DNA from: a virus
Length of the DNA stretch: 56,592 nt
Virus record (IMG/VR): IMGVR_UViG_3300046777_002580
Span: 1-56,592 of that record
Strand: one strand, 5' to 3'
Shown: piece by piece, positions 5,422 to 17,400 of the stretch
Position numbering within the stretch: the first letter of the stretch is position 1
Layout of the letters: every line of letters begins with the position of its first letter
The notes under the pieces: generated by a model
What the model was told of the DNA's origin: nothing
Database searches by the model: none
The model's input: only the letters and a program-made list of their open reading frames with translations
Program-made: the position numbers and the translations under genes

Positions 5422-8400
5422 ATGGCTAATTTAGGTGAATTAATAGTTCAATTATCCTTAGACTCTGATAAGTTTGAGCAAACATTAGCTAATGCTAAAA
5501 AATCTGTTCAGTCGTCAGTTAAAGAGATTGAGCAAAACTTAAAATTTAAAAAAATTTCTATTAAAGTTGATGACTCTGCTTTAAATAAATTAAATAAGCA
5601 TTTAGACAAAAAGAAAGAACATATCGACAATCTTAACAAGCATCTAAAACAAACTCCCTTAACCGTATTTGTAAATGACAAAGCATTAACAGATTTAAGT
5701 TATAAATTAGCTGGGTTAAAAAGACAAAAAAATACAATACAAGTTGATTTAATCGTTAAAGAAAGTAAAACAACTAAAAGTAGTCAAAAATTATCTACTG
5801 GGACAAGTAGTAAGACGGATGGTAAAGAGACTGGACATCAATTTTTAGAGGGCGTAAAAACTGGAATTAATACAATTGATGATGTTGGTAAGATAGCAGG
5901 TAAAAAACTAAAAAAAGCAGTTGAAACAGAGCTTGGTATACGTTCACCTGCAACATCTGGAATTGATGCAGGTAAAAAATATGTTGAAGGGGTAGAAATA
6001 GGGATACAAAACGAATTACCCAGAATCAAAAAAGCAGGTAAAAAAATTAAAGAAATTTTAGCAAAAGAGGTTTCTTTAGAAACAGTTGCTTCGACTGAAA
6101 TTGTTAATCAATCGTCAACTCCAAAGACAAAAACTTCTAAAACAAAAAACACTAAAAACTCTGCGGTTGCGTCAGCTTTTCAGAGTCCAAATAATGTAAT
6201 TCAACAAATTGAAACTCTTAAAAAAGAGCAGCAAGAGTATTTTAACCAAATACAGTTACAAACTATTTCTATTGAACAATATAATGCTTTTATTGGACAA
6301 TTACATAAAGAACTAGATAGCCTAAAAACATTTGCTACAGCTGAACAAAAAACTAAAATAACAGCAGCCAAGAGCCAATTTACAAAATCAAAGACTAAAG
6401 CTAAAAACATCTCTCAGCCTTCGCAAACACAAACTCTTAATAAAAAAACTAATCCATTATCTAGTTCTAGTGCTATTCTCGCTCAACAAGAGAAAAATTT
6501 AGTAGGCTTTCAAGAAGATGCATTAAAACTGATTGAGTCTAGCGATATGGCAGGCTTTAGCAAGTTAATGGTTAATTACGAAAAACTTGCTAGCAATACT
6601 TTTGCTTCTGTTGATAAGTTAGTTAAAAACATAAAATCACCAGAAGAAGCAAACTTAATATCAAAAGTAATTGAAAATTTAAATAGAAAATACAGTGAAT
6701 CTAAAACATTGCTGCTTCAACGTCTTCAAGTTAAAATAGCTCCTCCGCAACAAGCTAACCAAGACAAAGTACCAAATTCAGGAATTAAAACAGCTGCTTC
6801 AAATGTATCTAAAGCAATTGACATAACAGATGATGAAATATTAGCAATTATTGAAGATTTAGACATACAGCTAGGAACAGAAAATTATTTACCTATTTTC
6901 CACCTACAAGACAAATTAAACATTAACAGGAAAGAACTAGAGAAAGCTTTATATCGATTGCAAAAAGCAAATAAGATTGATTTAGATTCGCTAAGTGAAT
7001 ATAGTGCTTATACGCCAGAGCAAATTAGTGCAGGGATACCTCAAATTGCGGATGGGCCTTTATTCTTTATACAATCATTACAGAAAAAAGTAGTAGGCTC
7101 TGATGATAAATCTGCACAGCCTCCTCTTTCTGAAGCTAAAAAAGTTTTAGAAAACACGATTAGTGACGACGAGGTGCTTGAAACAATCAGAAACTTAGAT
7201 AAAGAGCTAGGTACAGAAAATTATTTACCTATATTTCATCTTAGAGATAAATTAAAACATATTAGACGGGAAGAGTTAGATGCTGCTTTGTTTCGTTTAC
7301 AAAAAGCTGATAAACTTGATTTAGGGACTATACAAGAAACAAATCAATATACTGCTGAACAGCTTGATGCAGGAATTCCTGATGATTATATTTATCAATG
7401 GTTTTTCTTGATGCAAACAGATAAACCTGTAGGTACAGACGTAGATAACCCTTTAAATACAGATGAAAAAGATTTTCAAAATTTAGAGTTAACTAAACCT
7501 AAAAAGGAGAAAAAACCTAAAGCTAAAAAACAGTCTGCAAATACAGGTAAATCCAAAAAGAAAAACCAATCAACAAGTTATGAAGAAATCAAAGAGGATA
7601 TCTCTGCGGCAGCGGCTGCTAGTCTTAACTTGTCTGAAGAATCTAGCGCTCTATTAGCTGAGTATGAAAAACAATCTAAAGAAATACAAGAAGCTGGTTT
7701 AAAATTACTTAAATCTAAAAACTTTTCAGAGTTTAAAAATGTTTTTATAAAATATAAAGAGATATTAAATATTAACATTAATGCTCTTAATGAATTGCAG
7801 AATAAAGCTAAGAATATTGGAGCAGCGGCAGAAGAGCTAAACCAGGTAGTTGATGCTATTAACAAGATGCAACAATCTTATAATCAAACATCTGAAACAT
7901 TAAAAGAAAATTACCAAAAAATTAAACAAGAAAGCGCGGAAACAGTTAAAAAAACAGTGCAACCACCAAAATTAGAAGAGGAAAAAATAGCACAACCACC
8001 AAAAAAAAAAAACACGACTACAACTCCTAAAAAAAATAAGCAAGCGGAAGTAGAGCCAACTTACGATCAATTCAAAAAAGATGCTTTAGGCTTATATAGG
8101 GAACTTAATCTTGGAGAAGATTTGAGTGATGGCGGTTCTATGTCCATTCATCAGCTTAAAGCAATGCTGCCTAATAAAAGGTATTCTCAAGCGCAAATTG
8201 AGAAATATTTATTAGACATGCAAGGTGATGATTATTTTAGGCTATATCAAGACAGCGGTTCTACTCCGCAAGAACAAGAAGCTGCTATTAAGCCTGGTGG
8301 TTTTACTAGAACACATTTTTCCTTGGAATCCCAGCATTTAGGGATGCTTAAAAAGAAGTCTTTTGAAGAGATATCTAAAACATCGCAACATTCTTATAAC

Positions 8401-11400
8401 ACGTTCAAAAAAGACATTGCAGACTTGTTTACAAAACTAGATACGCAAGGAGATCATCAAGGACTAGTACCTATTTACGAATTAAGAAGGAAGCTAGAAG
8501 AAGGAAAATATAGCAGGGAAGAGTTTGACACATTTTTAACAAAAATGATACAAGATGACTACTTCACTGGTATAAGTGCAGAAATGAAAAATAGCTCGTC
8601 AGGATTTAAAGGGAAAGATTTTGAGAATATGTCTTCCCCTGATATGATTAGGGATTCATTGAAAGTACAAGGCACCGCAGCGAGAACTGTAGTAAAGGCA
8701 TCAGATAAGTTTGATGAAATTGCACCACCTGTCGTAACTGCACCACCTGTCGTAACTGCACCACCTATCGTAACTGCACCACCTGTTGTAACTGCACCAC
8801 CTGTTGTAGCGCCAGTACCTAAAGCAACAGATGAAGCTAAGATAATTAACAAAGAAGCTGCAAAGCTACTTGTCGATTACCAAAAACAATCCGCTATTGC
8901 ATTAGAAACCGGTTCTAAACTACTTATCTCTAAGGATTTTACTGCTTTTAAAAATGTTTTTATTAACTACAAAAAAATGTCAGAAGAAAATTTAGAAGCA
9001 CTTAAAAACCTAAAAGAAAAAGCTAAAAGCACTGGAGCAACAGTAGAAGAAATATCTAAAATAGCAAAAATGATAAATAATGCGGAAAAATCTTATGCTG
9101 ATGTTTCTAACGATTTAAAAAGTACTTATCAAAAAATTAATGAAGATAATAAAAACAATGCTAAAACAATAGCAAAAAGTTCTTCTAAGCCTACTCCTGC
9201 TCCCAAGCCTACTCCTGCTCCCAAGCCTGCTCCTGCTCCTAAACCTATTTCCAAAACTGAAATACAACCTACGTACGATCAATTCAAAAAAGATGCTTTA
9301 GGTTTATATAGGGAACTCAATATTGGAGAAGATTTAAATGATGGTGGTTCTATGTCCATTCATCAACTTAAAACAATGTTGCCTGATAAAAGGTATTCTC
9401 AAGCGCAAATTGAGCAATATTTGTCGGATATGCAAGGTGATGATTATTTTAGATTATATCAAGACAGTGGTGCTACTCCACAAGAACAAGAAGCTGCTAT
9501 TAAACCCGGTGGCTTTACTAGAACACATTTTTCCCTAGAATCTCAGCATCTAGGAATGCTTAAAAAGAAGTCTTTTGAAGAAATATCTAAAACATCACAA
9601 CACTCGTATAACACATTTAAAAAAGACATTGCGAATTTATTCACAAAACTAGATACTCAAGGAGATTATCAAGGATTAGTACCTATTTACGAATTAAGAA
9701 GAAAACTAGAAGAAGGAAAATATAATAGAGAAGAGTTTGATACATTTCTAACAAAAATGATACAGGACGACTACTTCACTGGTGTAAGTGCAGAAATGAA
9801 AAATAGTTCTTCAGGATTTAAGGGGAAAGATTTTGAAAATATGTCCTCTCCTGATATGATTAGGGACTCATTAAAAGTACAAGGCACCACAGCGAGAACT
9901 GTAGTAAAAGCATCGGATAAATTTGATGAAATCAAAGTTTCTGACGCAGCAAATCTTAATAATACTGGCAAAGAAGTTGTTAAAGGCATGAAGTCTGGTG
10001 TCGCCGACATGGACAAAGTAGGCAAGGAAGCGGGTAAAAAATTTAAAAAAGGCGTTCAATCAGAGTTGGGCATCAAATCTCCGTCTACAGTCGCTATAGA
10101 TATTGGGGAAAAATTTATACAAGGTTTAATAATAGGACTTAAAAATAAAATTCCTGAATTAAATAATTTCGTCAAAAATGTAGTTTTATCCTTTAAAAAT
10201 ACATTTTTGAAAAGCAATAACTCTTCTGAAAATTTTGTTTTGCCTGACAAAAATCTAGTAAAAAACTTAATACCTAAAATAACATCTAGTCATGTATTTA
10301 ACAATTTTAAATTAATTGGCACAAGTGTCTCTGAAGGTTTTTTGGCAGGTGCTACTAATTTAAAAAAAGGATTTGAGCCTGTTGGAAACATTTTTAAGTC
10401 TATAATTACCAAGGTCAAATCTGTGCTTAAAATTAGTTCTCCTTCAAAAATTATGGAGTCAATCGGACTTGACTTTGGTAAAGGCTTTGAAAATGGTGCG
10501 ATGGCTTCCTTGGTATATTCTTCCCACAAAATATCTGAACAATACAAGAAGACAATTAATAAGTTAATATCAAATCCTGCGACATCAGCTGCTCAACGAC
10601 AACAACTAATAGCACAAAGAGACGCTATAGATAAGCAGTTACAAACATTTGCTCAGAAATACAAATCTGGAGGGTTTGTAAATGAAAAAGAAGCAATGAA
10701 AGAAGTTGGTAAAATATTTGCAGATAGTATAAAAGCAGGCAAATCACAAGGGCTGGATGTACGCCAAATTATTGCAGATGCCAAACAGCAATTTGAAACA
10801 GCACAAAAACCTTTAATGGAGCAGTTATTTGATTCTTTTAAAGGTTTGTTTTCGTTTGACTCTCAAGATGGGAGTATTGGTGGAATTGCAAAAATGGTTC
10901 AAAGTTTAGCTCCTCTTTTCTTAGCAGTTGGTGGTGCTATTTTTGTTGCAATTACTCAATTTGAAAAGTTTGTACAACTTTTCCAAAAACTTGAACCAAT
11001 GCAAAAACGTCTTGAATTTACTTCTGGTAGTAAACAGGGCGCTATAATGGAAACAGATTATGCACTTCAATCTGCAAAGCAAATAGGAGTTCCAGCAGAA
11101 AGTGCAATAGATGCCTACGGTAAAATAGCTGCCGCAGCCAAAGGGACAAAGTTGGAAGGCAAAGGAGCTAAAGAATTATTTGAGGGAATTAACCAGTCTA
11201 TTGCTAGTATGGGGCTTGGAACTGCGGATGCTAGTCTTATCTTCATGGCATATACTCAAATGCTCTCTAAAGGCAAAATTTCAATGGAAGAATTAAGACA
11301 GCAGTTAGGAGAGCGATTTCCCCCTGCAATGCAAGTATTTGCTAAAGCTTTAGGTGTTTCTGTTGCAGAAGTAACTGAGTTGTCTAAGCAAGGCGCATTG

Positions 11401-14400
11401 TTATCGGAAGAAGTATTGCCAAAAGTGGCGAAAGTATTAAAAACTGACTTTAAAGGTTCTTCCGACACTGGAGATAGTTTTGCTGTTGCATTAGTAAAAC
11501 TAGAAAATATTGCAACTGAAATTAGCTTTAAGATAATTAACGCGTTTTCTGGCACATTAGCTGGAATTACCAATGTAGTTACTGGATTTGCACAACTAAT
11601 AAGTAATTCTTTTGATTTAGCGCTAAAAGCTGTTGGTTCTTTCTTTATTGGAGCTGCGGCTTTAATGACAACTGGATTAACATTTTTACTTAAATCTACT
11701 CCAATAGCTGCTTGGGCAACTAGTTTTGTTGGTTTGTTGACTGCTGGAATAGCTCCACTAATTACTTCTGTTTTTTCAGTTGCAGCACCTCATATAATGG
11801 CGGGAGTTGCATCTATGTTCGCTGAGCATAACCCATTTCAAATTATAGCTGACAGTTTTAAAAATTATATGGCTATGATTGTTACTACGGTAAATCAAGT
11901 TAAACAACAATTTACAGGAGAAGGACTTTTATCAGTAATTATTGGCAAAGAAGTTTCTAGTAATCCTTTTCAATCGCTTATAGAATCTTTAACTAACTTG
12001 TTTAAGATGATTCCTTCTGGAGTTTTAGAGTTTATAGCATTAACACTAGTTCTTGGACAAATACGTTCTTTAGCTGTTCAATTAGCCGGACCAATTTTGA
12101 CAGCTTTATCTAGTGCTTTTACGGTTTTTAAAGCTGCTCTTTCTTCTGTGGCTCAATCAGCAACAAATTTACCTCAGATGTTGGCTAATGTGGGTAAAGC
12201 CGCTAAATCTTTAGCTACTTTGTTAGCGGAAGCTATATTAGCAATAGGCATACTTTTATTATCTAAAAGTGATTTTTCTAATCCTGTTCAACAGTCCATG
12301 GATAAAATGGCTTCTGCTATTAATGGTTCTTTGAACAGTATTACAAATACTATCGATGGAATGAATAAAAGTCTTCAAAATACAAGTAATATCAGCAGTA
12401 ATGTAGGGACAAGCATTAAATCTATTGCAGACTCAATTCCATCAAAAGGATTGCAGCTAGATATTTTATTTGCTCTTGGATTTAAAAATAAAGGATATAC
12501 TACAGACGATTTTGTTAAAAATGTCAATAAAGCATTAAGAGGCGAAATAAGTGAAAAAGACTTAAGTATTCTTGAAAAAATGAAATACAAAGAAGTTTTG
12601 CAAGGTAGGCAAGCTGAAGCTTCTGGCGACTGGATGAGAACACCAATTGGTGGAACTCCATCAGCAAACAAAAAACTTACTAATAATCAAAAAGCTATTA
12701 TACAGCAATATGGGCTAACAGGACTTGTAGCAGATTCAGATTATGATATTACTTTGGGAACACAACAAATACTGGAAAATTTTGAAAATTTAGACAAGAA
12801 TCTTAAAGGTTTTAAAACTAAAACAAAAGACATAGGGCTTACTGAAGAAACTAAAAGTAAGCTGTTGTTAAATCCTGCTGTAAAAAAATCTATTGAAGAT
12901 GCAAACAAGATAAATGCTGAAATAATGGCTTTATCTCTGCAAAGGGCAAAAATATCTTCTAGCAAAAAACCGGAAGACATTAAAAAAGTAGCTGAAATTG
13001 ATAAAGAAATAAAAGCTAAAACCGATAGATTTAAAGAAAAAACGAAGGGACTTGATGACATTAAAGATCAAGTTGCAGTCATGGAGGAAACTGTAAAACA
13101 GTTTGAATCATCTATTGATTCTATACCAGAGGCAGTACGCCCTAAATACAGAAAATTAGTAGAAGAGCTTAAAGCTGGTGCTGAAGAAGCCAAGAAGATT
13201 GTGTCTCAAAATCTTCCGACCAATCCACTTGAAAGTATTTACCAAAAAACTGTTACTGCGTTAAACAGATTTCAATCGGCTTACGAAAAGTTTTCTGCTG
13301 CAATAGGCAGGACATCGTCAATGAGAAGTGAACGCATATATTCCTCTGGGGCTAACTCTGGCGATATTAACAACGCCATAATGCAATCTGGGATTATTTC
13401 TGGAGAACAAAAAGTTAGAGGGTTATCTAGAATATTAACAATGCGAAAGGCTTCTCTAGACACTTTGTCATTAATTCCGCAAACGCTTCTTACTACTGAT
13501 GTTAAAGATCAAATAAAAGAATTGCGTGATCAAGTTCAGAATGATGCAGGTGAATTAGCTGCGGGGAAAGCCGAAATTGCCAAGTCTAAATACGATTTAA
13601 AACAAGCTTTGGAACAACAGCAAAAACAAGTAGATGATTACGTTCGTTCTGTTACTAGAGAGATAGATCAAGGGCGATTAGAGATTAAAAAAGCTAACCA
13701 AGAAATACAAAACGCTAATTTTAAGACCAAAATTAATGAAGCTTTAACTGGATTAGGAGACACTGAGTTTACTAGATATATAGATGGGCTGGTATCTATT
13801 ATAGAGCAATTAAATCAGACCGCTTTAGGGCAAATAGATACTGAAAGAACTAGTTTAGATTTTAAAAATAGAATCAAAGATAGTCAAATAGAAGCAAAAG
13901 ATCTTATTGAAACATTACCTTCTGGTAAAGATATTATTGGAGTCACAGAAGATATTGAATCTGATATGAAAGAAGCCTTTACGCAATCAAGTAAAGAACT
14001 AGAGGCTTTAATAAACACAGTTAGAGCATCAGCAGCAAAAGTAACCGAACAGACTCAACAAACTGTTAAAGAGTCAGGGGAGGCTAATAAAAACACTGAA
14101 AAATTAAATGAAAACATGATAAAAACTAACGAGTCTGTTTCTAATATGAATGTTAGCTTGCAACAAACTGTTGACTTGCTAGAAAAATCTGCGGGCATAA
14201 AAATAGACCCTTATTCCAATACAACACCTACTCCATCAACTCCTACTAACAGCTCTTCAACATCTAGTAATTCATCTAACCCTAACAATATTCAGAATGT
14301 GTTTTCTTCTTTGTCTAGCTTGTTTGGTTTTTCACAGAATGCATCTAACATATCACAAAACGCGTCTAACATAATTCATCCAGTAGCAGGAAATTCTACT

Positions 14401-17400
14401 TTTACGAGTGGATATGGGATGAGATGGGGTAGAATGCACAAAGGGGTTGACTATGCGGCACCAATTGGTACTCCTGTCGTTGCTAGTTTTGATGGTAAAA
14501 TTTTAAACATTGGTAATCAACCTGGTGGATGGGGAAAATATATTCAAGTAGAACATTTGGTAGACAATAAGAAATTAGAAATATTAATTGCACATTTAGA
14601 CTCAACACTTGCCACGGTTGGGCAACAAGTTAAATCTGGAGAACAAATAGCAACAGTGGGCAACACAGGATACTCTAGAGGACCTCACGCCCACATAGAA
14701 ATAAAAGAAAATGGAATACAAATAAATCCAGCTAAATATATAACTAGTTCTATAAACCGTATAAATGCGACTTCTTCTGCTTCATCTACCCCTTCATCTG
14801 CTGGCGTAAACACTGGTGCTATTGCAGATTCTCAAAAACAAAGAGAAGAGATTCTCAAGCAACAAGATGAGGCAAATAAACAGCGTGCTGAAGCTTTAAG
14901 GAAGCAAAATGAGGCATCAGTTATTCGTAATCTTGATAATTTCTTTAAAAATACTAGAAAAACAATCAGAGAATCTAGGGATTCCACTAATAGTTTAACA
15001 AGATCTTTTTCTGACATACTTAACGAATATTCTCCTGATAAATTACCTGATCCACTAACACCCGAAAGCATAAAGTTAACCGACACTCTTAATAAGTTAA
15101 ATGATACAAGACAAGATATCCAAGAGAGATTAAATTCTCTTAGGCAATCCTTTGTAAAAGGAACCGATGGTAAACTAACTGATACGTTAGCTTTGTTTAA
15201 CCCACTCAGGAAAGGGCTTGAGCAAATCACAGATGTAAAACAAAGAGAGAAATATCTAGATCGCCTTAACAAAGACGAACAACGATTAGCCTCTCGATTC
15301 AAAGTGGATATAGCAACTTTAGATACTACCTTGAAGTCGATAGACGTTCAAAAGAAAGAAATTGAAGAAAGGATTAAATTAACTAAAGCAATGTCGAGGC
15401 TTAGAAGAGAGTATGAGAATAGATCTAAAATAAGAGATTCGGATAATGTTTTAAGACAAGCTGAATTAGATGTAAGTCAAAAAAATAAAGAGATAGGAGA
15501 GTATGGGGTAAAAATAGAATTACAGGAATCAGCAAATCCAGGTTCTTTTATAGAAATATCTGATCGAGACATTAATCTAGAGAATAATCCAAATATTTTT
15601 ACGTCACAAGAATTACTAGTAGAACATATAGGCAATTCTATTAAGGAAATAACAAATAGTACAACCCAAGAAAAGGAAAGGTTGCATAAAGAACATCAAA
15701 GGCTGTCCAAAATTTATTCTACCCCAGAATTACTAACTACGTTATCTCAAGAACAATATGCCAAATATAAACAAGATACTGAACAATATAATTTAGATAT
15801 AGCAAAATTTGAAACCGATACTAAAAATAATACTAGTCGAAAAACGCAATTAAATAATGCTTTGTCAGCTTTTCAGTTAATCACAGACCTAAATAAACCA
15901 ACAGCAAACCTTAAAGAGCCAAGATTTAATGGCTTGCAAATGAAAGCTAATAGACACGAATTTGGGCTCGATCTCGATTCAAAAGACTACGAATTCCAAG
16001 GAAATGCTTATTTTCCTGTAACACAAGATTCTTTTACCAAAGGACTTACGCCATTTAACCAAATGCAATTCTTAAATATTCGTTCAGTGCCAGAACTGCA
16101 ATTTGAAGAGAGGAAACTTCAGATTGAAGATGCTTTAGCGCAATATGAATTAAACACAAAAGAGTTGGAGTCAAAAGGACTATTAACATCAACAGATGCA
16201 AATGCAAGAATAGAGAATTATAGAGAAATTACTAGAATAAAAAGAATGCAAAATCAATCTCAATTTGAAATTGATAAAGCAAATGAAAATAAAACACAAG
16301 TAGATTTAGAATACCAAAAAAGAGATTTAATAAATTCTGTTGATTATGCTTATAGCTTAAACGAATTTACACAGAAAATGGATGAGATTGTAAAAATAAC
16401 AGCAATTAAACAGGAAGAAATCAAAACTAGTATATTGCTTTCAGAAAAAGAAAGAACAGCTTTGATTGAAAAAAGCGAAAATTTAAAATTAGAGCAAATA
16501 AAAAAACTTGAGGCAGACAGAGCTAAAGCATTTACAGATGCCTCCACAGCTATAACAGATTCTATAAAGTCTTCTCAAATAAGCAGGTATAGAAGTGGAG
16601 GTGGTAATGAATTTGTGGCTAATCGGATGCAACGAGATTTGGAAATACAACAAGCAGCTAAGGAAAGAGACAAAAAGATTGAGGAGGCTAAGATTGAAGT
16701 TAGCGCAGGAAAAATGACTCAAGAACAATTTAATGAAAGAGAAGGTCAATATACTGCTGAATATGAGGAAAGAGTAAAAAGCATTAGAGATGCTAACAAA
16801 GACATACTGTCTACTATGAAACAACTCGTGACAGATAATCTAATTAACGATTTATCTTCTGGATTTACTGATGTGATTATGGGCGTAAGAACACTGAATG
16901 ATGTCCTTGGTAATTTAGCTAATAGCATACTAAGCGGACTCATTAACATGGCTATTAAGATGCTGCTTCAATCATTAGTAGGAGAAGGTGGATTACTTGG
17001 AGGATTGTTTTCTGCAATTGGAGGATTGTTTGGAGGTGGTGGTAAGAAAGCATCAACAGCATTTACCGGAGGAGAAGTAACCAGTACTGGAGTTGTGCCT
17101 AACTATGCAGGCGGTGGAATTATCCAATCAATTAACCAAGCTGTTCTAAAAGAAAAATCAGCTAATGGTGGCATAAAACCAGTGCTTGCAGTATTAACGC
17201 CAGGAGAGAGAGTATTAACAGTAGAACAGAATAAGAGATTTGAAGATGCTGGATTGCATAGAGTAATTGACTATAACGTTTTGCTAGAAGAGCGGCGATT
17301 CAACAGAACAAGCAATTACATGAAGGGCAATGGCAATTCTGAAATAGGAAATTATGCAGATGGCGGGATTATAGAAAAGATAAAAACATATTCAGATGGT

